13,543 nt of DNA from Terriglobia bacterium (GTDB lineage Bacteria > Acidobacteriota > Terriglobia > UBA7540): contig JASHTO010000223.1 in assembly GCA_030040515.1 (NCBI GenBank), positions 1-13,543 of the forward strand. Reading direction: 5' to 3'. Every line of letters begins with the position of its first letter. Position 1 is the first letter of the stretch. The notes under the pieces were generated by a model. It was not told where the DNA came from and ran no database searches. It saw only the letters and a program-made list of their open reading frames with translations. Below are positions 6,710 to 13,543 of the stretch, in pieces. Position numbers and translations under genes: made by a program.

Positions 6710-8128
6710 TTACACCCGCGCAGGGGATTCGTCTGAGAGGGGTCCGGCGTTTCGATCCGCTGGCGATTCCCAGGAAGATCTCACGGCGTTCTCACGAACC
6801 GGGCGCGTGTGCGTCGCAACCGCCAGACACACCACAAACCACGCAGCGTTGGCGGGAACGCGCAAGTTGAAATCGACAAAACTGTGGCAGAGCATTCCCA
6901 CGGCGCTTATCGCGGCGCCTAATTGAATCCATCCCCACCCGCGCCGGAGGCGTCTTCCCAGGTCGCGAAGCGAGGAGCGAATAAACAACGCAATCGCCAT
7001 GAGGATCAGCGCCCCGCCGGGGATTCCGGTTTCCGCCACGGCTTCCAGCAGGTCGTCATGCGCATGGGTCCAGTGCAAATCCGTGGGAAAGGTCAAATAA
7101 TGGGGAATGACATCTTCGAAACAACCCACACCGATGCCCGTCCAGGGATGCGTTCGAATCATGTGAAGGGTATCCGTCCACAATTGGAATCGGTCGCCGA
7201 GCGTAACCTCGAGGGGACGACCAGGCTCAAAAACCGTCCAGGCGTTTTCAACAACTCGACCGGTGCTCGCCAGCCAGTAAAATGTACCGGCGGAAACCAG
7301 TATGATTGCCCCTAACACCGCGAGGGAACGTAGGGAGACGCCTTGCGGCCGGGGTCCCATCAAAACCAGTGCCAGTACAATGCCTTCGATCACCAGCGCG
7401 ACAGTCCCGCCGCGCGACCCCGACACCCAAACGGAGGAAACAACCAGTCCCACCCCGCACCAAAGCAAGATTCGCAGAATCGGATTCATTGAGCGCGATA
7501 GGATATAGGTTACGGAAATGGGGAGGAGCAATTCCATCAATCCGGCGTAATCATTGTGGTTGACATAAGGTCCAAAAGGACGGACGGGGACGGCGAATGT
7601 CCAATAGATCATCCGCAAGCTCGGCCCGGAAAGATTCTGCGCCAGAGCCAGGAGGCATAGGGCAAAGGCCAGCAGCAGGGCGACGATTCCGAGCCTTTCG
7701 AGCGCCTTGCCATTGCCGCGCCGGCTGATTAGTTGTCCCGCCAGGAAGAAAAAAATCAGATTGGTAACGATCTTCAGCACTGCCTCGCGAGTGGCCACGC
7801 GGTCAATCGTGAGGCCCTCGAACAATTGCCACGAGGCCAGAATCAGGAAAGCAAGAAAAGGAACATAGAGCGGCGACCATGCCAATCTCAAGACGCCACA
7901 ATGGGCAGAACCCACAGCCCAAAGAATCAGTGCGAGCATGGCGAGCACCAGAAGGCCTCCCCACGCCCAGGGTTGTACAGCCCCAAATGCCCAGGGGGCG
8001 GCGCAGATTGTTGCGACCAGAAGGCCCCGCGCCGCAGTGAGAAGTGGCGAGGAAAGACCCCGACCCTCGCTGCCCGAAAGGGTCCCGTTAGCGGTCATGG
8101 AGTATGGTGTGGCGGCTGAGGAATTCAC
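6710..8128 (-). CDS. O-antigen ligase/polymerase family membrane protein (Wzy/WaaL-like)
   Basis: A 472-residue protein with about ten to twelve hydrophobic helices and a large periplasmic loop before the last helices, as in the Wzy_C family. Conserved points: GPYVNHNDYAG (186-196), SGSRGG (236-241), RFQLWTDTLHMIRTHPWTGIG (from 313), HAHDDLLEAVAETGIPGG (355-372) and HSFVDFNLRVPANA (415-428). The histidines and the SGSRGG arginine are typical of enzymes that transfer the growing glycan at the periplasmic face. In this cluster polymerisation of repeat units is the likelier job, because there is no lipid A core gene nearby. The GTG at 8126-8128 overlaps the stop of the TPR gene as GTGA, so translation is probably coupled and the two proteins may work together. 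Polymerase and ligase cannot be separated by sequence alone. The hydrophilic C-terminal 30 residues are not conserved. Confidence 0.87.
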   Translation of the reverse strand: MNSSAATPYSMTANGTLSGSEGRGLSSPLLTAARGLLVATICAAPWAFGAVQPWAWGGLLVLAMLALILWAVGSAHCGVLRLAWSPLYVPFLAFLILASWQLFEGLTIDRVATREAVLKIVTNLIFFFLAGQLISRRGNGKALERLGIVALLLAFALCLLALAQNLSGPSLRMIYWTFAVPVRPFGPYVNHNDYAGLMELLLPISVTYILSRSMNPILRILLWCGVGLVVSSVWVSGSRGGTVALVIEGIVLALVLMGPRPQGVSLRSLAVLGAIILVSAGTFYWLASTGRVVENAWTVFEPGRPLEVTLGDRFQLWTDTLHMIRTHPWTGIGVGCFEDVIPHYLTFPTDLHWTHAHDDLLEAVAETGIPGGALILMAIALFIRSSLRDLGRRLRRGWGWIQLGAAISAVGMLCHSFVDFNLRVPANAAWFVVCLAVATHTRPVRENAVRSSWESPADRNAGPLSDESPARV

Positions 8129-9513
8129 CGGGGCCTCGCTCGGTTCAATTCGCCGGCAGAGTTTTCAACGGTGCGAAGATTGACTTCATCCAGCCAGACC
8201 GTGCCGGTGATGTCACTCGGGTAAGGTTGATTCTGCGGGCGCCAAAAGGAAATTTTCACCGCTTCGATCTGCGGGTGGGTCAGGAAGTCCACATCGACGG
8301 GATGCCAGGGAGTAGTTCCCACGGTGGGATCGCTGGTGCGGGGCAGGCAATCATCGCATCCCAATTCGGTCACCCGCAGCCGCGGCCCGCTGTCAGACGT
8401 GAGGTTGTCGGATTTCACGTAAGCGGTCAACTGGTACTGGGTATTGGGCTTGATGCGAACGATCTGATTCAGCAGGTCATAATCCAAATTCCGGCCGACG
8501 GCGAAATCGATTCGCAGGCATTTGCCGCCCTTATAGCCCGTGGGGTCGGCAAAATCAAAAACCAGGTCCGGGGATTCGTCCTTGCGCCAGTCGAATCCGG
8601 TGTTGAGAAGTGGCCCCTCGAAGTTCCCGTCATACAAAAGGTTGGCGGTTGGGAGGGGAGCCGGCGGAATAACTCCCGCCACTTGAAGGTCGTCCCACAC
8701 TTTGCTCGCATCCCCGATTCGATCGTGGTCGAGAAGAAAGTCCAGGAAAAGCTTCACCCTCGTAAGGCCTGGGGTGCGGTCAGGACCGGACACCATCTGC
8801 TGCCAAACGCCCATCGCGCCCCCGTAGTCACCGTTCGCGGCCAATTGCATCAGGAATGCGAATCTTGGGAGCGAATCCTTGCCTTGCGGGACTACCTCGC
8901 GAAAGATCGCCTGCGGGTTCTGGGTCGCGCGCAGGCACAGCCGGTAAGTGGAATCGCGATATTCCGGATCCATGGCCAGGAGTTTGCGGAAATATGGAAA
9001 GGCCTTTTCAGGACGATTGGTCAATAGGTAATGATTTCCCACCGACCACATCAGGCCGGGCATCATGGGATTAAGGGGAGCGGCGCGCTCGAAGGCTTCA
9101 TCGGAACATGTGGTGTCACCTACAAAATCGCAGGTTGTTCCCAGCTCCATCCAAAAATCCCAGCGGCCTGGACTGAGTTCGACGGCCTGTCGGAAATACT
9201 TTATTGCCTGCTCCAAGTCAATGCTGGTGGGGTTGTAGGCATAAACCCAACCCAGGCGGCGGAGCAATTCGGGATTTCCCGGGTCACGTTGGAGGGCTCG
9301 TTGGAGGTCGGAGACGGAGAGGCTGTCAATTTCGTACGTGACGCTCGCCACGCGGATCGCCTCACGCGCCAGCCACACGCTTCCGGCCAGGATCGAAATC
9401 AGGAAGAGCGCGGCTCGCCAGCCGGGGCGCAGCGACCATTCCCCGGGATCTTTGGAATTACACGAGATCGACTCCCTCTCGCCAGAAAGGTCAGGGTTGG
9501 AATATTGCCTCAT
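8125..9513 (-). CDS. Membrane-anchored TPR protein with C-terminal carbohydrate-binding-like domain
   Basis: A 462-residue protein with a single transmembrane segment at 33-49 (AALFLISILAGSVWLA), preceded by basic residues, so the bulk should face the periplasm. Residues 61-190 hold tetratricopeptide-like helices, for example LQRALQRDPGNPELLRRLGW, AIKYFRQAVELSPG and AFPYFRKLLAMDPEY. Residues 290-448 look like a CBM4/9 or galactose-binding-like beta-sandwich: NLLYDGNFEGPLLNTGFDWR, YKGGKCLRIDF, QIVRIKPNTQYQLTAYVKSD and a closing TVWLDEVNL. It sits 20 bases after the kinase gene and is coupled by GTGA to the polymerase/ligase. I infer a periplasmic scaffold or glycan-holding partner of the polymerase, comparable to TPR modules fused to or beside synthases in other polymer systems. 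No enzymatic residues are visible and there is no named family I can assign. Confidence 0.75.
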   Translation of the reverse strand: MRQYSNPDLSGERESISCNSKDPGEWSLRPGWRAALFLISILAGSVWLAREAIRVASVTYEIDSLSVSDLQRALQRDPGNPELLRRLGWVYAYNPTSIDLEQAIKYFRQAVELSPGRWDFWMELGTTCDFVGDTTCSDEAFERAAPLNPMMPGLMWSVGNHYLLTNRPEKAFPYFRKLLAMDPEYRDSTYRLCLRATQNPQAIFREVVPQGKDSLPRFAFLMQLAANGDYGGAMGVWQQMVSGPDRTPGLTRVKLFLDFLLDHDRIGDASKVWDDLQVAGVIPPAPLPTANLLYDGNFEGPLLNTGFDWRKDESPDLVFDFADPTGYKGGKCLRIDFAVGRNLDYDLLNQIVRIKPNTQYQLTAYVKSDNLTSDSGPRLRVTELGCDDCLPRTSDPTVGTTPWHPVDVDFLTHPQIEAVKISFWRPQNQPYPSDITGTVWLDEVNLRTVENSAGELNRARPR

Positions 9514-9533
9514 TTCGAGAGTTATCCTGATGC

Positions 9534-11831
9534 TTAGGGCTTGGGGGGAGAATCGCTCCTCACGTGACTTCCCCCCGGCGAATGCGTTGGACCCGACACC
9601 GTCACATCATCGTAATAACCCTGATGGTATGGACCGTAGTAATAGCCGTAGTACGTGTCGAAGCGCATGTCCACCTTGTTCAGGACCATCCCCAAAACGC
9701 GCGAACCGGCGTTCTCGAGGATTTTATGGGCCCGGCTAAGTGCCCCGCGCGTGGTCGCTCCACTGGATACCACCAGAATGACACCATCCACCATGGCAGA
9801 GAGAACCACAGCATCCGTAACCAGGAGTAGCGGAGGGGAATCAATGACCACGTGCGTAAACCGCTTGAGCAGCTCCTTCAGTGTCGCTTCCATCATATGC
9901 GAGGAGAGCAATTCGGCGGGGTCGGGCGGCCGTGGACCCGCAGGCAAAACCCAGAGATTCGAGACTCGGTCGTATTGGATCAAAACTTCATCGAGCGAGT
10001 GGGCGCCGGTCAGGAAGCTGCTCAAACCTTTTTCGTTGGGGAGCCCCATGGTCTTGGCAATGCAGGGGCGGCGCAGGTCAGCATCCACAATTAATACCGC
10101 ACCCCCCCTTTGAGCAAAAGACATGGCCAGGTTGGAGGCGATGGATGTCTTCCCTTCCCCCACTTGCGGACTGGTGACCAGCATGCTCTGCGGCGGCCGC
10201 GGGGCAGTGGAAAGCAGCACGGAAGTTCGCAGGCTGCGGAACGATTCCGCCAAGACCGAGGAAGGCCGCTTCAGGACCGCCAATCCCACCCCGTCCCCAC
10301 CGCCGGCGCCCAGAGCCCGCCCGGCGGCAAGCGATTCCCGACGGCGTCCCTCTCCTTCCGAAGGAATCACCGCCAGAGCCGGCGCGTTCACCAGCCTTTC
10401 GGCCTCCTCCGTGGTCCTCACGGAGCTGTCCAGAGCTTCCTGCACGAAGCCCAGCGTGATCCCCAGAATCAGCCCGATAATCATCCCCACGGCGACATTG
10501 CGCTTGCGGTTGGGGCGGATGGGATGAAGCGGAGGAGTGGCCTGATCGATAACGTGCACGTTAGGGGCCTGCAAAGTGGCAGAGAGCGTAGCATCTTTCA
10601 GGCGCTCCAACAGGGTTTGGTATAGTTGCTGGTTGATTTCGAAATCACGTCGCAAAATGTTGTGGTCGATCATGTGCTGGCTGAGGGCGCTGACTTGTTC
10701 GTTCTCCTCCGTCAAAGCGTCCTGGAGCAGCTTCTCCCGGGTTTCCGCGGCGAGATAATCGTTGTGGATTTTTGCCAGCGCCCTCTTGTGATCGTCATCC
10801 ATCAGGGCCTGCACCTGCGCAACCTGGTCGCGCAAGCGGGTGACCTTGGGGAATTTCGGGCCGTATTGAGCCAGAGCATCAGCGTATTCGGCCTTGGCGT
10901 CGGCGTATTTCTCCTCCAGGTGCAGGAGGACAGGATCCTGCATGATCACCCCTACCTGGCCTTGATTATCCTTGGCCAGCTCGTACAGAGATTCCTTCTG
11001 AATACGGTCGCTCTCAGCGGCGGCAAGGTCACGGTTGAGTTGATCCAGCTTCTGGTCGTCAATGGTCTGCTTGTCACCGATGTTGACGATCAGGTTGCGG
11101 CGCTCATAGTCGATTAATGCTTGTTGGGATTTTTCCATCCGTGCCTTCAAGTCCTGCAATTGCTGCTCCATAACGTTGGAAGCCCGGCGGGTAAAGTCGT
11201 ATCTCGACTGAATGCTGAACTCGATATAATTGTTGATAAGGTGATTGACAATATTGGCGGCCAGTTCGGGGTTCCCGCTCTCATAACTCACCGAGATAAT
11301 GCGCGTATCTTTCTCCTGCTCAACGCGAGTCCCAGCCTTGAAATCTTCAATCATGGCGGTTTTGCGCGCGCCGGCGATTTGCGTAGCGGATTGGCCGGCG
11401 CCGTTGGCCGTGCCCGGGGGTGGCGCAACGCGGTCCAACCCTAATTGCTCCATCGTCGTCCAGGCCAGGTTGTCGCTTTGTAGCACACGCATCTGCGTGG
11501 TCAGAAAGGAGTAATCCTCAATGGGGGTCTGGTTGTAAACGGTGTTGAGGCTCGAAAGTTGGGGATAATCGGTTTCCACCTCGATGCTTGCCGTCGCCTC
11601 ATACACGGGCGTCATCTTGAAGCTGTAAATTGCCGCCAGGACGGCCACCACCACCATGGCGGCAACGATGGTCCCCATGCGCTTTACCAGGATGTCCCAG
11701 AAGGACGCAAAAGTGATGTGGGGTTCCCCCCCCTGCGCCTCGATCTCGAGGGTGGCCGGGGTAAAGCCGTTGATCCGCTGCGGCAACGGACGTTCAACGG
11801 GCGATATGGAGCTCTCTTCGGACAATTTCAA
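9534..11831 (-). CDS. Wzc-like polysaccharide co-polymerase / BY-type tyrosine autokinase
   Basis: A 765-residue inner-membrane protein that controls chain length and export with the Wza-like partner. Order: short cytosolic tail; TM1 (53-71); periplasmic Wzz domain with long coiled coils (215-410) ending in a GNVR-type segment LRRDFEINQQLYQTLLERLK; TM2 (446-463); a Gly-rich linker (490-520); then the kinase. Kinase marks are Walker A VTSPQVGEGKTS (552-563), Walker A' VLIVDADLRRP (579-589) and Walker B VVIDSPP (661-667). The C-terminal tail has eight tyrosines within residues 727-740 (YYGYYYGPYHQGYY), the autophosphorylation cluster, followed by a Pro/Ser tail. The start is probably the TTG at 11829-11831 after AGGGGG; a second TTG at 11823-11825 is equally well placed. 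The matching phosphatase (Wzb type) is not in the window. Confidence 0.93.
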   Translation of the reverse strand: MKLSEESSISPVERPLPQRINGFTPATLEIEAQGGEPHITFASFWDILVKRMGTIVAAMVVVAVLAAIYSFKMTPVYEATASIEVETDYPQLSSLNTVYNQTPIEDYSFLTTQMRVLQSDNLAWTTMEQLGLDRVAPPPGTANGAGQSATQIAGARKTAMIEDFKAGTRVEQEKDTRIISVSYESGNPELAANIVNHLINNYIEFSIQSRYDFTRRASNVMEQQLQDLKARMEKSQQALIDYERRNLIVNIGDKQTIDDQKLDQLNRDLAAAESDRIQKESLYELAKDNQGQVGVIMQDPVLLHLEEKYADAKAEYADALAQYGPKFPKVTRLRDQVAQVQALMDDDHKRALAKIHNDYLAAETREKLLQDALTEENEQVSALSQHMIDHNILRRDFEINQQLYQTLLERLKDATLSATLQAPNVHVIDQATPPLHPIRPNRKRNVAVGMIIGLILGITLGFVQEALDSSVRTTEEAERLVNAPALAVIPSEGEGRRRESLAAGRALGAGGGDGVGLAVLKRPSSVLAESFRSLRTSVLLSTAPRPPQSMLVTSPQVGEGKTSIASNLAMSFAQRGGAVLIVDADLRRPCIAKTMGLPNEKGLSSFLTGAHSLDEVLIQYDRVSNLWVLPAGPRPPDPAELLSSHMMEATLKELLKRFTHVVIDSPPLLLVTDAVVLSAMVDGVILVVSSGATTRGALSRAHKILENAGSRVLGMVLNKVDMRFDTYYGYYYGPYHQGYYDDVTVSGPTHSPGGSHVRSDSPPKP

Positions 11832-11880
11832 GTTCCCCCTGTGAGACCGGATTTTGCGATTTCCCGCGGGACTGAAATTC

Positions 11881-12984
11881 CTAGTGGTAAACCATTAAGG
11901 CAGCCCCGCCGGTGGTGACCACCGCAACGGCTGAGTTTACTGATGCATGCCAAGCCTTGAGCCGGCCGCTTTCCGGAACGAAAAGGATGTCGTCAGCAAT
12001 CATCCTGACGTCGGGGGTTTCCCCTTTCACCATCGCCTTGATATCAACGGGAATCTCCTCCCGATTCTCGTCGGGGGCTCCGGGTTTCCGCCGCAGGATG
12101 GTGATGTGCTTCCTTTTCGCAATGTTGTTCACATCACCGGCCAATGCCAACGCCTTCAGCACCGTCACATGCTGTCGGGCTTCGTCCAGGACGTATCCAC
12201 CCGGACGGTTCACGGCACCCAGGACGTAGAAAAGCTGCGCGCGCGGGATAGTAACTCGATCGCCGGGGTAAAGAAGGATGTTGCTTGCGTCGTTGCCGGT
12301 TTCCACAAGCTTTCGGATGTTCAATGTGAAACTCTGCCCCCTCATTTTGTCGTTGGGGACATTCAATTGGGCATCTTCAGCCAGGTCGGCACGCGCTCCG
12401 ATATCCCCGCGCATGATAATTGCGTCATTCCCGGCGTTGTCCGTCAGCCCTCCTGCCTTGACAAGGATATCCAGCAACCTTGTTGGGCCAAAAACCGGGA
12501 AAACCTGCGGATCTTTGACTTCCCCCGAAATCAGGACTGAATGCAACCGGGTTTCTATGACTGAAACCGTGACTTGCGCATTGGTGAGCATGCCGGAATC
12601 GTGAAACTTGCTTGCAATGACATGAGAAAGTTGATCGAGGGTCAGGCCGGCCGCTTGCAGCGGTTCGGTCAGCAGCGGTAAGGCCAGCATGCCGTCCGAA
12701 CTCACCCGGTAAGTGCGGCTGATTTCCGGGACATCCATGACATAAATGTCCAAAAGGTCGTCAGGGCTCACCACATAATCGGCGCTGGAAGATCCCAAGG
12801 GACTGGCGGCTGGGACCACCGGGCTGGTTCCCTTTGAATCTGTCGCCGCGGAAGGAACGGGTGGGGATTGTTGCGCGAAAACCGGATTGAAGGTAGCCAG
12901 CATGAAAATCGCGGCGCCGAACGCCAAAACCCCATTCAATTTGCTCTCTTCATCGCTCAACCGAAACTGCAACACTGACCCCAC
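11881..12984 (-). CDS. Wza-like polysaccharide export protein (Poly_export and SLBB domains)
   Basis: A 367-residue exported protein forming the outer-membrane/periplasmic channel for the polymer. A signal peptide spans about residues 17-37 (hydrophobic core LNGVLAFGAAIFMLATF, cleavage likely after PVFA); no lipobox cysteine is seen, unlike E. coli Wza. The Poly_export domain opens with YVVSPDDLLDIYVMDVPE (70-87), then come two SLBB repeats, about 148-235 (LISGEVKDPQVFPV) and 252-335 (FYVLGAVNRPGGYVL). A hydrophobic stretch at 347-366 ends the chain and may be the membrane-spanning helix of the ring. The GTG at 12982-12984 has an ideal AAGGAGG seven bases away, which decides the start. It is the first gene after the promoter and long leader, and the kinase gene follows after 49 bases. 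The missing lipid anchor suggests a different membrane attachment. Confidence 0.93.
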   Translation of the reverse strand: MGSVLQFRLSDEESKLNGVLAFGAAIFMLATFNPVFAQQSPPVPSAATDSKGTSPVVPAASPLGSSSADYVVSPDDLLDIYVMDVPEISRTYRVSSDGMLALPLLTEPLQAAGLTLDQLSHVIASKFHDSGMLTNAQVTVSVIETRLHSVLISGEVKDPQVFPVFGPTRLLDILVKAGGLTDNAGNDAIIMRGDIGARADLAEDAQLNVPNDKMRGQSFTLNIRKLVETGNDASNILLYPGDRVTIPRAQLFYVLGAVNRPGGYVLDEARQHVTVLKALALAGDVNNIAKRKHITILRRKPGAPDENREEIPVDIKAMVKGETPDVRMIADDILFVPESGRLKAWHASVNSAVAVVTTGGAALMVYH

Positions 12985-13295
12985 CTCACTCCCTCCTTAA
13001 AACTTCCTTATTAATGGAGGTATGTCTGAACCCCCTGCTTGGCCGAACCTTTCGTTCACCGAGCGCGAACAGCCCAGATTAATATGGCCGATACCTGAGG
13101 GAAACAGTACAATGGTACCGCTTGAGATGATCTATGGTCACCCTCAGCTCATGGCAGCCCCGGGGACTTAAGATAGCACCCTGTGTTCCCTGGCGCTGGT
13201 TTTCGCAACTGCCACCCTACCGAACACCAACGTCCAGGCTACGGACCTGGCATAGCTTTGGGATTCCCGGCAAGTTACTCAATCAAAATTCGTCG
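12985..13295 (-). promoter_or_regulatory. Long structured leader of the main operon (about 310 nt, non-coding)
   Basis: This stretch lies between the predicted transcription start near 13295 and the first start codon. It contains no credible gene. Inverted repeats visible: CTGAGGG/CCCTCAG (13095-13101 with 13141-13147), enclosing a small GTAC-AATG-GTAC hairpin (13107-13118) and an AGA-TGA-TCT hairpin (13125-13133). Also visible are CCAGG/CCTGG (13234-13238 with 13246-13250), GTTC/GAAC (13054-13057 with 13067-13070), and the ribosome-site hairpin described separately. I recognise no known riboswitch consensus. The length and pairing suggest control at RNA level, which is inference. Confidence 0.45.
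12992..13020 (-). promoter_or_regulatory. Shine-Dalgarno of the export gene and a hairpin that can mask it
   Basis: The ribosome-binding site AAGGAGG (12998 to 12992) lies seven bases from the GTG start. Its GGAGG (12996-12992) can pair with CCTCC at 13020-13016. Inside that, TTAA (13014-13011) pairs with TTAA (13000-12997), with one bulged A (13015) and a ten-base loop. The nine-pair stem hides the ribosome-binding site. The loop holds a second purine-rich AAGGAAG too far from the start to serve well. Confidence 0.55.
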
Positions 13296-13301
13296 GACCA
13301 A

Positions 13302-13330
13302 AGTATAAGGCGGGCGACTGGGAGTGTCAA
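13302..13330 (-). promoter_or_regulatory. Near-consensus sigma-70 promoter of the main operon
   Basis: On the minus strand TTGACA (13330 to 13325), a perfect -35 box, is followed after exactly 17 bases by TATACT (13307 to 13302), five of six matches to TATAAT. It points at the export gene 12984 and would start transcription near 13295. It is the best promoter seen in the window. The -35 box lies at the edge of the probable insertion-element end, so the promoter may be partly element-derived. Confidence 0.7.
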
Positions 13331-13353
13331 GCACCGGCGCCTTGAGCTGTCAA

Positions 13354-13402
13354 AGCTCTTTAGAAATGTCCCCTTTCTTAGCTCATTAGAAGTGTCCCCT
13401 TT
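13354..13402. repeat. Tandem terminal-type repeats of a probable IS21-like element end
   Basis: TTAGAAATGTCCCCTTT (13360-13376) recurs as TTAGAAGTGTCCCCTTT (13386-13402), one difference in 17. The similarity extends left through AGCTC (13354-13358 and 13380-13384), so two units lie 26 bases apart. TGTCAA also recurs just outside, at 13325 and 13348. Several short repeats at an element tip are typical of IS21-like insertion sequences, and the TGTCCCCTTT core looks familiar from such ends, from memory only. The transposase genes would lie beyond the right edge; none is visible here. It could also be a leftover solo end. Confidence 0.5.
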
Positions 13403-13446
13403 TCGTTTGGTTTGTGTTTTTCCTCTCTGGTTCTGGTTTTTGCTTT

Positions 13447-13529
13447 TCCGTTGGGCCTGCCCGGAGCGGAGCCCTGCGGAGCCCGAAGGGCGGAGCGCTT
13501 AGGGCGCAGCGGAGGGCAGGCCCAACGGA
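13447..13529. repeat. GC-rich palindrome (16-bp arms) at the right edge
   Basis: TCCGTTGGGCCTGCCC (13447-13462) and its perfect complement at 13514-13529 enclose 51 GC-rich bases made of repeated GCGGAGCCC-like words, a GCCC-GAA-GGGC hairpin (13481-13491) and GCGC/GCGC around 13495-13507. The composition differs sharply from the T-rich stretch just before it (13400-13447). It looks like a dispersed palindromic repeat unit, possibly lodged in the insertion element. No gene is seen from 13331 to the window end. Confidence 0.5.
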
Positions 13530-13543
13530 GGCCGCGCTGCGCT

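Noticed and set aside
8104..9027. 307-codon plus-strand frame opposite the TPR gene
   Set aside because: No domain or ribosome-binding site; the minus-strand gene is supported by its TM, TPR and CBM-like pattern and by the GTGA coupling.
13140..13200. Cobalamin riboswitch core in the leader
   Set aside because: Words like AGGGAA, GGTG and GCTG occur in order, but with wrong spacing and without the B12 box.
13201..13295. Class I cyclic-di-GMP riboswitch in the leader
   Set aside because: The minus strand has CAAAGC (13260-13255) and a later GGTAG that recall the class, but the GGGCAAACC stretch and GAAA tetraloop are missing and the stems do not fit.
13134..13502. 122-codon plus-strand frame at the right edge
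   Set aside because: It crosses the leader, the promoter, the terminal repeats and the palindrome; its end (ERSPAEPEGRSA) is the translation of GC-rich repeat words.
1..13543. CRISPR arrays, tRNA and rRNA genes
   Set aside because: No regularly spaced repeats of suitable length and no tRNA or rRNA-like stretches were seen on either strand.

Overview
The window is one exopolysaccharide or O-antigen-type biosynthesis locus, with every recognisable gene on the minus strand, so it reads from right to left. GC content is moderately high. The gene set points to a Gram-negative bacterium: a Wza-type outer-membrane exporter, a Wzc-type tyrosine kinase, a membrane-anchored TPR plus carbohydrate-binding-like protein, and an O-antigen ligase-family protein. 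An acidobacterial or similar soil or subsurface lineage is my best guess, from gene content and style only; nothing here fixes the taxon.

From right to left: the right edge (about 13325-13543) holds what looks like the end of an IS21-like insertion element (two 26-base-spaced terminal-type repeats) and a GC-rich palindrome, with no convincing gene. Beside and partly inside this end lies a near-consensus sigma-70-type promoter (13302-13330) facing the operon. A leader of about 310 nt follows, with several inverted repeats, ending in a hairpin that can mask the Shine-Dalgarno of the first gene. Then come the export protein (11881-12984), tyrosine autokinase/co-polymerase (9534-11831), TPR/CBM-like protein (8125-9513), polymerase/ligase (6710-8128), rfbB (5608-6657), an rfbC-family epimerase (5004-5591), a geranylgeranyl-reductase-family flavoprotein (3772-4932), a monotopic phosphoglycosyl transferase (3134-3778) and a WecG/TagA glycosyltransferase (2307-3089). 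Gaps are short or negative, as in one operon.

Directly after the stop codon of the WecG-like gene sits a 109-bp palindromic MITE-like element flanked by 8-bp direct repeats. Beyond it is a second promoter-like site with an inverted repeat over its -10 box. This second unit holds a Wzx-type flippase (486-2033), a decayed N-terminal fragment of a sugar-cluster SAM methyltransferase (277-489, internal TGA), and the start of a family 2 glycosyltransferase running off the left edge.

Together the genes give a Wzx/Wzy-type pathway. RfbB and the RfbC-like enzyme make a dTDP-deoxysugar, the phosphoglycosyl transferase loads the first sugar phosphate on the lipid carrier, and WecG and GT2 enzymes extend it. 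The flippase turns it across the membrane, the polymerase joins units, and the Wzc/Wza pair controls length and exports. rfbA and rfbD are not in the window. The least expected member is the isoprenoid-reductase-like flavoprotein, translationally coupled to the priming transferase. The most interesting non-coding parts are the structured leader with a masked ribosome-binding site and the possibly IS-derived promoter.
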